Translations under genes and position numbers: made by a program | The notes under the pieces: model-generated | The model's database searches: none | What the model was told of the DNA's origin: nothing | Seen by the model: the letters and a program-made list of their open reading frames with translations, nothing else | NCBI RefSeq assembly: GCF_018860965.1 | Contig: NZ_JAHKQF010000002.1 | Span: forward strand, 310,001 to 374,000 | Source: Alteromonas sp. C1M14 | GTDB taxonomy: Bacteria; Pseudomonadota; Gammaproteobacteria; Enterobacterales; Alteromonadaceae | Direction of reading: 5' to 3' | Length of the DNA stretch: 64,000 nt | In this document: positions 48,986-58,787 of the stretch, piece after piece | Position numbering within the stretch: the first letter of the stretch is position 1 | How the letters are laid out: each line of letters begins with the position of its first letter

Positions 48986-49759
48986 ATGGATCCAATTCTC
49001 TCAACCGCCGTTATCACCGGCGGTGCGTCAGGCCTCGGTTATGCCACAGCCCGTTATTTACTTGCACGGGGCGTAAATGTGGCTTTGCTGGATATCAGTG
49101 AAGAACAAGGCAATCAATGTATTGTCGCGTTAGACAGCGATAAAGCCCGTTTCTTCAAAGTGGACGTGACCAATGAGGGCGACGTTAAACATGCACTGCA
49201 AGGCGCTCAAAACACCTTTGGTCAGTTAGGCCTTTGCTTAAATTGCGCCGGCATTGCGCCCGCCATGCGCACTTTAGACAAGGGAGGTCAAGCTGCCCCG
49301 TTAGATAAATACCGCCAAACCATCGATATTAATCTGCTGGGCACATTCAATGTGAGTCGATTAGCCGCAGAAATAATGGCAATCCAATCACCAAATAACC
49401 AGGGGGAACGGGGCGTTATTATTAACACCGCGTCAATTGCAGGGTATGAAGGACAAATAGGCCAAACCGCCTATGCGGCCAGCAAGGCTGGCATTATCGG
49501 TATGACCCTCCCCATGGCCCGCGACCTCGCGCCCTTAGGAATTCGTGTTAACACCGTGGCACCGGGCGTAATGGGAACACCTTTATTGTTGGCAATGCCA
49601 CAGGCCGTACAGGACGGTCTTAGCAGTAACGTGCCCTTCCCTCAGCGTTTAGGTTTACCGGATGAATTTGCTGCACTGGTCACCCACATTTGGAAGAACA
49701 GTTATCTTAATGGAGAGACGATCCGTCTTGATGGCGGGCTAAGAATGCCCCCGAAGTAA
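48986..49759 (+). CDS. 3-hydroxyacyl-CoA dehydrogenase, HSD17B10-like SDR
   Basis: A 257-residue short-chain dehydrogenase closely resembling the type II 3-hydroxyacyl-CoA (2-methyl-3-hydroxybutyryl-CoA) dehydrogenases. Features: TGGASGLG cofactor loop, [28 protein letters not shown] with the Ser, Tyr and Lys, then [17 protein letters not shown] and [13 protein letters not shown], which are specific to this group rather than to FabG. Predicted role is fatty acid or isoleucine breakdown. No other beta-oxidation gene is adjacent. The ATG at 48986 has only a weak AGGAAT Shine-Dalgarno. Confidence 0.9.
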   Translation: MDPILSTAVITGGASGLGYATARYLLARGVNVALLDISEEQGNQCIVALDSDKARFFKVDVTNEGDVKHALQGAQNTFGQLGLCLNCAGIAPAMRTLDKGGQAAPLDKYRQTIDINLLGTFNVSRLAAEIMAIQSPNNQGERGVIINTASIAGYEGQIGQTAYAASKAGIIGMTLPMARDLAPLGIRVNTVAPGVMGTPLLLAMPQAVQDGLSSNVPFPQRLGLPDEFAALVTHIWKNSYLNGETIRLDGGLRMPPK

Positions 49760-49837
49760 TTCCTTGTGGATACCAATGTGCCGCCGATTTACCCTATCAA
49801 GGTAGGCATTATCGACGGCATGGTTTCTACTGATAGA

Positions 49838-50929
49838 TTAAGGCTGGGTAAGGGCTGCATGCTGTAACGCATACACCGCAAAACTACCTAGCCAATGAGT
49901 GCCTTCATAGTTGCCATCCACAATAGCCGGCAAAGAGTAAGTCACATGGGTATCGGCGATGGATTGTAAGTGACCATATCGCTCAGGAAATTCACTTATC
50001 AAACCATAGAGCACCCAGCCACGGCTAAAATTCAAACCATCCAAATGTATCAGCTTTCCGTCGGTTCGGTCGCTCACTTTTGCTGGCGTAAGCTCAAACC
50101 CCTTTTGTGACAAGCCCGGCAAGAAATTATCCGCCCATGTGGTAAATTCCGCTGGCGCCAAAACCTTGCGCATCACGTCCAATTCTTCAAAGCATGGGGA
50201 TAAAAAATCAAATCCATTTGGCTCCCAGCTTAACGGGCATGATTTATCATCTCCATACCAATGTTTTGCTCTATTCGATAATAAATCAGCAAAAGGTTGA
50301 TTGTCAGTTTGAAGGGCAAAATCATAAGCCATGGACAAAGCAAAAGCGGTATTCGGATGCTCGCCCGTTCTATTGGGGTACACTAATTTTGGTAGGAACT
50401 CAGAATATTTAGTAACGATAAGTGCCGTTAATGGCTGTAGGTTTTGCGCCAATTCTTTCGCCAAGGGATCATCCCATTTATCCAATTCCTCGGCTAATTT
50501 AAGCAGCCAAGCCCAGCCATAAGTGCGTTCAAAAGTCCCACTGTGAGGCATAGAAAAATACGCTATTTCCCCTTGGATATTCTGTGCAGTAAGGTTTTGT
50601 TTTAGCTTCTGGCGAATTTCGTCACTGTTTGCTAACTCAGGAAAATGGCGCAATAGAGATACCATCATCCAATGACCGTGAACACTAGAATGCCAATCGA
50701 AACAGCCATAAAATGCAGGGTGTAATGCTTTCGGACTTTTCAAATACGAGGCATCATCTAATACTTGATTTAATTTATTGGGATACTCTTCTTGCGCACA
50801 GTGTAAAGGCATTGCCACTAAGCGATTAGCCTCTTGTAACGTCAACACCGGTGTACTAGCAAACCCTTTCCCACTGAGGCACATTGTAAGTATTCCTACT
50901 GCCGCCGCAAAGTTACGCGTTACTCTCAT
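49838..50929 (-). CDS. DUF2891 family exported protein
   Basis: A 363-residue protein with a signal peptide (about residues 1-25, cleavage near GFAS-TP). The mature part matches DUF2891: HPAFYGCFDWHSSVHGHWM, the GTFERTYGWAWLLKLA segment, YPNRTGEHPNTAFAL and LNFSRGWVLY. The helical pattern and conserved acidic, His and Trp residues resemble alpha/alpha-toroid carbohydrate-active proteins, but no activity is established for the family to my knowledge. It follows the Lon-like gene after 30 bases on the same strand. Confidence 0.9.
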   Translation of the reverse strand: MRVTRNFAAAVGILTMCLSGKGFASTPVLTLQEANRLVAMPLHCAQEEYPNKLNQVLDDASYLKSPKALHPAFYGCFDWHSSVHGHWMMVSLLRHFPELANSDEIRQKLKQNLTAQNIQGEIAYFSMPHSGTFERTYGWAWLLKLAEELDKWDDPLAKELAQNLQPLTALIVTKYSEFLPKLVYPNRTGEHPNTAFALSMAYDFALQTDNQPFADLLSNRAKHWYGDDKSCPLSWEPNGFDFLSPCFEELDVMRKVLAPAEFTTWADNFLPGLSQKGFELTPAKVSDRTDGKLIHLDGLNFSRGWVLYGLISEFPERYGHLQSIADTHVTYSLPAIVDGNYEGTHWLGSFAVYALQHAALTQP

Positions 50930-50959
50930 AAATTTATAACCTTATTGTTATTGCCAAAA

Positions 50960-53356
50960 TTAATCATCGTCTCCCCCATTTACCATCAAGGCGATGTTGT
51001 ACAACCGGTTTACCGCATGGTAGTTCACTGTATTTTTTTGATAACGGCCACGGGTAGACATTTCTCCCGCTTCTTTTTGTAACACTAAACACACGGCTTC
51101 ATCGACGGTTTCCACGGTATAAATATGAAACAAGCCTTTTTTAACCGCATCTACAACCCCTTTATCTAACACCAAATTAATGGCATTGGATTTGGGGATC
51201 ACCACACCTTGTTCACCGTTAAGGCCTCGGTGCTGGCATAAATCGAAAAAGCCCTCGATTTTTTCATTTACCCCCCCCACCGCTTGAACTTCACCATATT
51301 GGTTAATCGAGCCTGTTACAGCCAACGACTGGGTGGCGGGGATCTCCGTTAACGACGAGATTAGCGCTATTAATTCGGCGAGGGATGCGCTGTCGCCATC
51401 AATGTGTCCGTAAGATTGTTCAAGGGCAATATTGGCCGACAAGGTTAACGGAAAATGCTGGGCATATTTATTGCCCAGATACCCCGTTAATAACATCACC
51501 CCTTTAGAATGGATAGGCTGACCTAACTCGACTTCACGCTCGATATCCACCACCCCATTGGCACCGGCGTACACCGTTGCGGTGATCCTTGCCGGTGTAC
51601 CAAAAGCCGTGCCGCCTACTTCAAGCACGGTAAGGCCATTGACCTTGCCCACGGCCTTTCCTTCGGTGGCAATCAGTACATGACCTTCTTTGATATCATT
51701 AAGTAATGCATGGCTTACTCGCCCGGTACGGCGCTTTTTGGCGTTAAGGGCTGTTTCGATATGTGCCAATTCAAGTTGGGACGACTTTTGCTGAAACGCA
51801 AAATAGCGGGCCTCATGAATCAACTCTATTACCTGGGCAAAATGAGCTGATAATTTTTCTTGGTGCTCCGCCATTCTTAACGAATATTCGACTAGCCGGT
51901 ACATCGCTTTTGGTGCAATACCGGATAAGCCTGCGGCTTCTACTTGGTGTCTTACCTTGCCAACAAAATCAAATGTTGATTGTCGAGTTACCGGGATTTC
52001 ATAGTCAAAATCCACCAGAACCCTAAATAATTCATCAAATTCGTCGTCGTAATCTTGCAGCGTATAATACAAATCTCGACTACCCAGCAAAATGACCTTT
52101 ACTTTTAAATCCACAGGTTGCGGATTTAACGTTATCGCATTCACCATTCCCACATCCTGTTGCGGGAGATCCATTTTTAATGAACCGGATTTTATGGCCA
52201 ATTTCAACGCTTCCCATACAAAGGGTTGTTCAATAACCTGGTCAGCGTCTAACAATAAATAGCCACCGTTTGCTTTATGCAAAGCACCGGGGCGGATCAT
52301 GCGGTAGTTGGTATACACGCTGCCATGAATATTGGTGTATTCAATTTTGCCAAATAAATTTTGATATGTCGGGTTTGCTTCATACACCACAGGCGCGCTG
52401 TCTTCTAATAAGTGGCCCACCAACACATTAGGTAAATATTGTTCTTCCAAATAGAGACGCCGGTCGATGTCATCTGGCTTCTCGTCTTTGTTTTCTTCTG
52501 CTAGCAGCGACACAATCGTTTCAACCAAATGGGTGCGCATTTTACGCAGGGTTTTAAGCACCCCTAATTGGTTAGCATATTTATGTTCTAAATTTTTCAG
52601 TAGCGGCTTTATGCCTAATTCGGCAGTGTCTTTGTCAAGCTGGCGAATTTTTTCAGAGCAGGCTCTTTTCCAGGCAGGCAACCCCAGCAAACTTTCGCTA
52701 AGACGGTTTTCTAAATCATCAATAAGGTCGTAAAAGTACTGCCGTTTATCTGCATCTAACGCCGCAAATTCGTCGTCCGTAATTGGCTTCCCGTTCACAA
52801 TGGGGGCAAATGAAATGGCATTAGACTCGTCATACAACGCGACTTCATGGGCTTGGGCATAACGCTCGACACTGTCGATGGCTTCATCGTAGCGTTTTTC
52901 AAATGCTTTTTTGATGGCGGATTTTTTACGTTGATATCCTGGGTTGTCAAATGCAGCAGGAAATGTATCGAGCAAATCATCGATTAGCCCACTGATGTCT
53001 TTAACCAGTTCACGGCCTTCACCAGGTGCCATTCGCAACACCACGGGTTCGCGCTCTTCATCAAAATTATTTAAATAAACCCAGTCCTCGGGGGGCGGTA
53101 ATGTGGCTATTTGGCGTTCGATAAAATCTTTGACCAAACTAAAGCGTCCCGTGGAGGGCTCGCCCATCACATATAGGTTGTAGCCTTTTGTGTCTACGCC
53201 CAAGCCAAAAGCGAGGGCTTCACGCGCTCGCTCTTGACCAATGAATGCCACCGACATGGCTTCACTGTCTTTTAATGCTTGGTTAATCTGCCTGCGATTT
53301 AGGCCCGGTGAAAGCGCCTTCGCATTAAGGGGGGTGATTGTACCTCTAACGGTCAT
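50960..53356 (-). CDS. Lon-like AAA protease, LonB/YcbZ-type
   Basis: A 798-residue protein (start at 53356 chosen for AGGAAG just upstream; an ATG six codons earlier lacks one). The N-terminal AAA region, with an inserted helical section, contains GEPSTGRFS where Walker A is expected, so the usual Lys is Arg71. The C-terminal Lon protease domain has the catalytic dyad Ser656 (HIDGDSAS) and Lys699 (GVNEKIEG), 43 residues apart as in E. coli Lon. It belongs to the LonB/YcbZ/AsrA-like group, whose members affect stress responses. Divergent from leuS. Confidence 0.9.
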   Translation of the reverse strand: MTVRGTITPLNAKALSPGLNRRQINQALKDSEAMSVAFIGQERAREALAFGLGVDTKGYNLYVMGEPSTGRFSLVKDFIERQIATLPPPEDWVYLNNFDEEREPVVLRMAPGEGRELVKDISGLIDDLLDTFPAAFDNPGYQRKKSAIKKAFEKRYDEAIDSVERYAQAHEVALYDESNAISFAPIVNGKPITDDEFAALDADKRQYFYDLIDDLENRLSESLLGLPAWKRACSEKIRQLDKDTAELGIKPLLKNLEHKYANQLGVLKTLRKMRTHLVETIVSLLAEENKDEKPDDIDRRLYLEEQYLPNVLVGHLLEDSAPVVYEANPTYQNLFGKIEYTNIHGSVYTNYRMIRPGALHKANGGYLLLDADQVIEQPFVWEALKLAIKSGSLKMDLPQQDVGMVNAITLNPQPVDLKVKVILLGSRDLYYTLQDYDDEFDELFRVLVDFDYEIPVTRQSTFDFVGKVRHQVEAAGLSGIAPKAMYRLVEYSLRMAEHQEKLSAHFAQVIELIHEARYFAFQQKSSQLELAHIETALNAKKRRTGRVSHALLNDIKEGHVLIATEGKAVGKVNGLTVLEVGGTAFGTPARITATVYAGANGVVDIEREVELGQPIHSKGVMLLTGYLGNKYAQHFPLTLSANIALEQSYGHIDGDSASLAELIALISSLTEIPATQSLAVTGSINQYGEVQAVGGVNEKIEGFFDLCQHRGLNGEQGVVIPKSNAINLVLDKGVVDAVKKGLFHIYTVETVDEAVCLVLQKEAGEMSTRGRYQKNTVNYHAVNRLYNIALMVNGGDDD

Positions 53357-53571
53357 AACTTCCTGAAAACCCATTTTTTGTAAATGAAACGCGAATTACC
53401 GGCCGCTGTCAAACCTTTCAGCCATCGTAAAAGCGGATTTTTGCTCCGTCGGATACCCTTAAATTACCTTAAAACAGGGTGCTATCCACGGGCCATCACA
53501 CCCGTTTGTAAAAAATACGGCCAAAAGCGCCTAAAAACTCAGCATACGAAGATAAAAAAGTCGCGCTGCTA

Positions 53572-53601
53572 TTGTGACAATGTGGGCCGGTGGGGTATTC
53601 T
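53572..53601 (+). promoter_or_regulatory. Possible leuS promoter
   Basis: TTGTGA, an 18-base spacer and TATTCT, with a predicted start about 45 bases before the leuS ATG. Matches to consensus are moderate. The rest of the 295 bases between the Lon-like gene and leuS shows no gene. Confidence 0.35.
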
Positions 53602-53651
53602 ATGCGGCTTATCACGAAGTCATCAATATTAACGCGGAAGCCTTATTTACA

Positions 53652-56258
53652 ATGGCCGAAAATCAGTACAACCCCAAAGAAATAGAACAAAATGTCCAGC
53701 AATACTGGGATGCAAATCAATCATTCAAAGCGGTAGAAGACGAAGAGAAGGACAAATTCTATTGTCTTTCCATGTTTCCCTATCCCAGTGGCCGACTCCA
53801 TATGGGGCACGTTAGAAACTACACCATTGGTGATGTCATTAGCCGTTTTCAGCGTATGCAGGGCAAAAACGTCCTACAACCTATGGGTTGGGATGCCTTT
53901 GGTTTACCTGCAGAAAATGCAGCAATAAACAATAACACCGCACCGGCAAACTGGACCTATTCTAATATCGATTACATGAAAGGTCAGCTTAAGTCACTAG
54001 GTTTTGGTTACGATTGGGATCGAGAAGTGGCTACCTGTAAACCCGACTATTACCGCTGGGAACAATGGTTTTTCACTCGGTTGTACGAAAAAGGCCTTGT
54101 TTACAAGAAAAACTCAACGGTGAATTGGGATCCTGTAGACCAAACGGTTTTGGCCAATGAACAAGTAATTGACGGACGTGGTTGGCGTTCAGGTGCCTTA
54201 GTCGAACAAAAAGAAATTCCCCAGTGGTTTATCAAAATCACCGACTATGCCGACGAATTGCTCCAAGATTTAGAGCAATTGGATGACTGGCCAGATCAAG
54301 TCCGCGCCATGCAAGCAAACTGGATTGGGCGTTCTGAAGGTGTGGAAATCACCTTTAACCTGTCTACCCCTGCCGGCGAGGTTAATTCACTGACTGTATA
54401 CACTACCCGTCCCGACACCTTTTTTGGTGTTACCTATGTAGGTGTAGCAGCACAACACCCCATTGCTGAATTTGCCGCAACCAATAACCCAGAATTGGCG
54501 GCTTTCATTGAAGAATGTAAAAATACCAAGGTAGCCGAAGCTGAACTGGCAACCATGGAGAAAAAAGGCTGTGATACGGGCCTAACAGCCATTCACCCGT
54601 TAACGGGTGAAGAAGTCCCCGTTTGGGTAGCCAATTTTGTACTGATGGATTACGGCTCAGGAGCCGTTATGGCGGTTCCCGGTCATGACCAACGTGATTG
54701 GGAGTTTGCCACCAAATATGGCCTATCAATAAAACAGGTGATTGCGCCGAGCAGTAAAAGTGATGAGCCTTGCGATCTTACCCAAGCCGCTTTCACCGAA
54801 AAAGGTAGTTTAATAAACTCAGGCAATTTTAATGGCCTGTCTTTTGATGATGCCTTTAACGCCATCGCTGATGAACTCATCAATAAAGGATGCGGCAGTA
54901 AAAAAGTCAATTATCGTCTGCGCGACTGGGGGGTAAGCCGTCAACGTTACTGGGGTGCACCTATCCCCATTCTGAATCTTGAGAATGGTGAGTCGGTACC
55001 CGTGCCTGAAAATGAGCTTCCCGTTGTGTTACCCGAAGATGTGGAAATGGACGGTGTTATCTCGCCCATAAAAGCGGATCCTGAGTGGTCTAAAGCCAGC
55101 TATGAAGGACAAACCGCCTTCCGGGAAACCGATACCTTTGACACCTTCATGGAATCTTCCTGGTATTACGCCCGTTATGCCTGTGCACAAAATGATACGG
55201 CAATGCTTGATCCTACCCAAGCGAACTACTGGTTGCCCGTAGACCAATACATTGGTGGTATCGAACACGCTATTTTGCACCTTTTGTACTCGCGCTTCTT
55301 CCATAAATTATTGCGTGATGAAGGTTTAGTGAACTCGGATGAACCTTTTAAACGGTTGTTGTGCCAAGGTATGGTATTGGCAGACTCTTATTACAGCGAA
55401 GACGAATCAGGCAAAAAAACCTGGTACTCGCCGCTGAATGTGTCTACCGAGAAAGACGAAAAAGGTCGCATCATCAAAGCTTGGTTAACTAAAGACGGCA
55501 CGCCTGTACAACACGGCGGCATGACGAAAATGTCCAAGTCTAAAAACAATGGTATCGATCCTCAGGCCGTGATTGATCTGTACGGGGCAGATACGGTGCG
55601 ATTGTTTACCATGTTTGCAGCACCACCAGAACAAACCCTCGAATGGGTAGATTCCGGCGTTGAAGGAGCGAATCGCTTCTTAAAACGTATTTGGAAGTTG
55701 GTTAACGAACATATTCAAGTGTCTGGCTCGCCACTGGCCGTTGATGCTAGTAGTTTGAACAAACAGCAGCAGGCTTTGCGTCGTGAGGTGCATAAAACCA
55801 TTGCTAAAGTCACCGACGATCTTGGTCGCCGGCAAACATTTAACACCGCCGTGGCAGCGGTGATGGAACTGTTAAACCACTTACAAAAAGCCCCGCAGGA
55901 CTCGGCCTCAGATCATGAAGTGATGCGCGAGGCCATCGAAGCGATGTTACGGTTGCTAAACCCTATCACGCCTCATATTTGTCATCATCTTTGGCTTAAA
56001 CTGGGACACAGCACTACCATCGAGCAAGCGCCATGGCCAGTTGCTGATAAAAATGCCATGGTAGAAGCGGAAAAACTCATTGTTGTGCAAGTAAACGGTA
56101 AAGTTCGTGCCAAAATGACGGTGCCTGCCGACGCTGCCAAAGAGGCCGTTGAAGCTGACGCCTTAGCGCAACCCAATGTACAACAGTTTATCGAAGGCAA
56201 ACAAATCCGTAAGGTAATTGTTGTGCCAGGTAAGCTGGTTAATATAGTAGCTAACTAA
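53652..56258 (+). CDS. leuS: Leucyl-tRNA synthetase
   Basis: Charges tRNA-Leu with leucine. The class I motifs are clear: the HIGH-type box HMGH in [19 protein letters not shown], and KMSKS in [10 protein letters not shown]. Between them lie the CP1 editing domain with TTRPDTFFG and GCDTGLTA, and the GESWYYARY-like [11 protein letters not shown] region. I chose the ATG at 53652, matching the E. coli start, giving 868 residues; the open frame extends 26 codons upstream through non-conserved sequence containing the putative promoter. lptE starts one base after its stop. Confidence 0.98.
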   Translation: MAENQYNPKEIEQNVQQYWDANQSFKAVEDEEKDKFYCLSMFPYPSGRLHMGHVRNYTIGDVISRFQRMQGKNVLQPMGWDAFGLPAENAAINNNTAPANWTYSNIDYMKGQLKSLGFGYDWDREVATCKPDYYRWEQWFFTRLYEKGLVYKKNSTVNWDPVDQTVLANEQVIDGRGWRSGALVEQKEIPQWFIKITDYADELLQDLEQLDDWPDQVRAMQANWIGRSEGVEITFNLSTPAGEVNSLTVYTTRPDTFFGVTYVGVAAQHPIAEFAATNNPELAAFIEECKNTKVAEAELATMEKKGCDTGLTAIHPLTGEEVPVWVANFVLMDYGSGAVMAVPGHDQRDWEFATKYGLSIKQVIAPSSKSDEPCDLTQAAFTEKGSLINSGNFNGLSFDDAFNAIADELINKGCGSKKVNYRLRDWGVSRQRYWGAPIPILNLENGESVPVPENELPVVLPEDVEMDGVISPIKADPEWSKASYEGQTAFRETDTFDTFMESSWYYARYACAQNDTAMLDPTQANYWLPVDQYIGGIEHAILHLLYSRFFHKLLRDEGLVNSDEPFKRLLCQGMVLADSYYSEDESGKKTWYSPLNVSTEKDEKGRIIKAWLTKDGTPVQHGGMTKMSKSKNNGIDPQAVIDLYGADTVRLFTMFAAPPEQTLEWVDSGVEGANRFLKRIWKLVNEHIQVSGSPLAVDASSLNKQQQALRREVHKTIAKVTDDLGRRQTFNTAVAAVMELLNHLQKAPQDSASDHEVMREAIEAMLRLLNPITPHICHHLWLKLGHSTTIEQAPWPVADKNAMVEAEKLIVVQVNGKVRAKMTVPADAAKEAVEADALAQPNVQQFIEGKQIRKVIVVPGKLVNIVAN

Positions 56259-56259
56259 T

Positions 56260-56781
56260 ATGTATAAGCCACTGATACGTTTATGTTTCATCGCCACCCT
56301 CTTGTCTTTGACAAGTTGTGGTTTTCATTTGCGCGGTAACCAAGCCTTACCGCCCTCTGTAAATTATGTGGCAATGTCCTCGGCCCAAGCGCACTCGCCG
56401 TTAGCCCGAGCGCTTAAAAAGCGACTTAAGGTATATAACATTCAAGGTGGCAGCATTGCGGACAGTCCGTCTCCTGACACATCGGTACATATTGACATTC
56501 AACCGGAACAATTAGAGCGCCGTTTATTGTCGCTCTTTGCTTCCGGCCAGGTAGCAGAATACGAACTTATCTATGGGGTCGGTTACACGGTAACCTTCCC
56601 CGATAAGGCGCCTATCAAAGCGTATTTTGAAGTATTAAGGGATTATCAAGACGATCCTGAACAGGTGCTAGCCAAATCTCGAGAACTCGAGTTAGTACTT
56701 AGCGAAATGCGTGATGAGGCCGCGGATAAAATCATTCGACGTTTGACCACACAAGCTTCTCAGTCTACCCCTGAGTTATAA
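56260..56781 (+). CDS. lptE: LPS-assembly lipoprotein LptE
   Basis: An outer-membrane lipoprotein that plugs the LptD barrel and helps insert LPS. The 173 residues begin with a lipoprotein signal and lipobox LTSC followed by GFHLRGN, the LptE hallmark. The rest is an alpha/beta fold with SREREL-like KSRELELVLSEMRDEAADKI near the C-terminus. Its start is one base after leuS and holA follows six bases later, the conserved leuS-lptE-holA order. Confidence 0.95.
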   Translation: MYKPLIRLCFIATLLSLTSCGFHLRGNQALPPSVNYVAMSSAQAHSPLARALKKRLKVYNIQGGSIADSPSPDTSVHIDIQPEQLERRLLSLFASGQVAEYELIYGVGYTVTFPDKAPIKAYFEVLRDYQDDPEQVLAKSRELELVLSEMRDEAADKIIRRLTTQASQSTPEL

Positions 56782-56787
56782 TTAACC

Positions 56788-57822
56788 ATGCAAGTGTATC
56801 CAAACCGGTTCGAACAGGAATTATCCCGTCAACTCAAACCTTGCTATTTGTTGTTTGGAGACGAACCTCAACAAAAATTTGAGATGATAGATGCCCTGCG
56901 CCTTAAAGCAAAAGACGCCGGGTTTACTGAACGTACCGTATTGGTTGCCGATAACACATTTAACTGGCACCAACTCGTTGAAGCCACCCAAGCCCTATCC
57001 CTCTTTTCATCTCAGCAACTCATTGAATTAGAGCTGCCCACCGGCAAGCCAGGTAAAGAAGGTAGCCAGGTGCTACAAACCGTGGCGTCATCACTGAGTG
57101 ATGATTTACTGTTGTTGATTCATGGTCCGCGGATTGGAAAAGATGTGCAGCGCAGTAAGTGGTTTAAAGCCTTAGATGCCATTGGCGTACATTCACTTTG
57201 CTACCCGTTAGAAGACAAGCAATTGTCGAATTGGATCCAACAAACGCTGAATAAATATGGCCTTCAAAGCGATCCCACCTGCGTTAAAATGCTTGCAGAT
57301 ATGTGTGAGGGCAACTTGCTTGCAGCCAAACAAGAAATTGAAAAGCTGGCATTAATTTATCCAAATCAAAGGCTGTCGTCAGATCAAGTCGAAGCTGCCA
57401 TGGTAGACCAGTCACGGTTCAACATTTTTCAGTTAATCGATGTCATGCTTGCTGGCGAACAGTCCCGATGTATAAAAATGCTCTATCGCCTAGAGAGTGA
57501 AGGTTTAGAACCTAATATCGTGATTTGGGCATTCATTCGAGAATGGCAAACGCTGACCAAATTACAGTCTTTGCAATTAAATCATGAGCCCATAAATTGG
57601 ATGCGCATGGGAATTTGGAAAAATCGGCAATCTGTTTATCAGGCAGCCCTTGGGCGATTAACCCCTGAAGCCTTAAAGGCAATCCGAGGTCATATTGAAC
57701 GCGCTGACTTGGCATTTAAACAGAATGTGGTTGTTCACCCTTTTATTAAACTTGCCCATCTTTGCATGCTATTTATGGGGGTGCCCGTTAATACCATCCC
57801 GGTTATTGAAGACCTTAACTAA
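56788..57822 (+). CDS. holA: DNA polymerase III subunit delta
   Basis: The clamp-loader subunit that opens the beta sliding clamp. The 344 residues match HolA. Visible features include YPNRFEQEL, YLLFGDEPQQK (degenerate P-loop region), ELPTGKPGKEG, MCEGNLLAAKQEIEKLALIYP and the C-terminal helical domain ending HLCMLFMGVP. In E. coli nadD follows; here an intrinsic terminator follows 15 bases after the stop. Confidence 0.95.
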   Translation: MQVYPNRFEQELSRQLKPCYLLFGDEPQQKFEMIDALRLKAKDAGFTERTVLVADNTFNWHQLVEATQALSLFSSQQLIELELPTGKPGKEGSQVLQTVASSLSDDLLLLIHGPRIGKDVQRSKWFKALDAIGVHSLCYPLEDKQLSNWIQQTLNKYGLQSDPTCVKMLADMCEGNLLAAKQEIEKLALIYPNQRLSSDQVEAAMVDQSRFNIFQLIDVMLAGEQSRCIKMLYRLESEGLEPNIVIWAFIREWQTLTKLQSLQLNHEPINWMRMGIWKNRQSVYQAALGRLTPEALKAIRGHIERADLAFKQNVVVHPFIKLAHLCMLFMGVPVNTIPVIEDLN

Positions 57823-57836
57823 CGTACTTTAGACAG

Positions 57837-57881
57837 ATTGCGTTACAATTCGCTATAGTTAAGCGGTAACGCAATTTTTTT
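57837..57881 (+). terminator. Terminator between holA and rsfS
   Basis: A ten-base-pair stem (ATTGCGTTAC/GTAACGCAAT) encloses a smaller CGCT/AGCG hairpin and is followed by seven T. It ends the leuS-lptE-holA transcript exactly where nadD would be expected. Confidence 0.85.
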
Positions 57882-57900
57882 GTAATTTTAAGGAGAACTT

Positions 57901-58221
57901 TTGGACAGTAAACAGTTCAAACAATTTGTCTTGGACAAAATTGATGATTTAAAAGCCCGAGACGTAATCGAACTTGATGTTAAGGGAAAATCGACCATTA
58001 CCGACACCATGATCATTTGTTCAGGTAATTCCAAGCGCCATGTGGTGGCCATTGCGGAGAACCTACAGGTAGAAATGAAACAAGCCGGTCACGCACCTCT
58101 TAATATGGAAGGCAAAGAGACAGGTGAATGGGTGTTGGTAGATTTAGGCGATATTATTGTGCATGTAATGCAGGATGAAACCCGCGACTTTTATCAACTT
58201 GAGAAATTGTGGGGCGAGTAA
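57901..58221 (+). CDS. rsfS: Ribosome silencing factor RsfS
   Basis: Binds ribosomal protein L14 and blocks subunit joining in starvation. The 106 residues match the family (YbeB/Iojap): the DVKGKSTITDTMIICSGNS strand-turn region, GEWVLVDLGDIIVHVM and FYQLEKLW. The start codon is TTG at 57901 with AAGGAG directly upstream at normal spacing. The gap after the terminator is only 19 bases, so a promoter must overlap the terminator, or read-through occurs. rlmH follows. Confidence 0.95.
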   Translation: MDSKQFKQFVLDKIDDLKARDVIELDVKGKSTITDTMIICSGNSKRHVVAIAENLQVEMKQAGHAPLNMEGKETGEWVLVDLGDIIVHVMQDETRDFYQLEKLWGE

Positions 58222-58314
58222 GTTCAAACGTTTGCGCAAAAAATCACGTTAAAATGTTTGTACGCCCTCGTTTAAGCCCTTCACGTTCATAATGTACCGG
58301 GATGTTGTAATACG

Positions 58315-58785
58315 GTGAAAATACAAATAGTCGCTGTGGGCACAAAAATGCCAGATTGGGTTACGCGGGGCGTAGAAGAATTTACGCGCCGATTTCCCGC
58401 GGACTTACCCGTCAGTTTCGTCGAAATTTCAGCAGGTAAGCGGGGTAAGAATGCTGACATACCCCGTATTCTTCAAAAAGAAGGCGATGCCATGCTTGCG
58501 GCGGTGCCCAAAAACCACCGCATCGTTACTTTGGAAGTCACAGGCAAACCTTGGACAACCCCCCAACTTGCCAAACAGCTCGACACCTGGAAGATGGACG
58601 GCAGAGATGTGAGTTTACTCATTGGTGGGCCCGAAGGCTTAGCCCCTGCTTGCATCAAAGCATCAGAACAACGCTGGTCCCTCTCTCCGCTTACCCTTCC
58701 CCATCCCTTGGTTCGTATCGTGGTAGCTGAAAGCTTATATCGTGCTTGGTCGGTGACACAAAATCATCCGTATCACCGAGAATAG
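58315..58785 (+). CDS. rlmH: 23S rRNA (pseudouridine1915-N3)-methyltransferase RlmH
   Basis: Methylates pseudouridine 1915 in 23S rRNA of assembled ribosomes. The 156-residue SPOUT-family protein begins with GTG (58315) as [16 protein letters not shown]. The trefoil-knot SAM site shows LLIGGPEG, and the C-terminal [20 protein letters not shown] ends in HPYHRE, strongly conserved. mrdA begins two bases after its stop. Confidence 0.97.
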   Translation: MKIQIVAVGTKMPDWVTRGVEEFTRRFPADLPVSFVEISAGKRGKNADIPRILQKEGDAMLAAVPKNHRIVTLEVTGKPWTTPQLAKQLDTWKMDGRDVSLLIGGPEGLAPACIKASEQRWSLSPLTLPHPLVRIVVAESLYRAWSVTQNHPYHRE

Positions 58786-58787
58786 CA

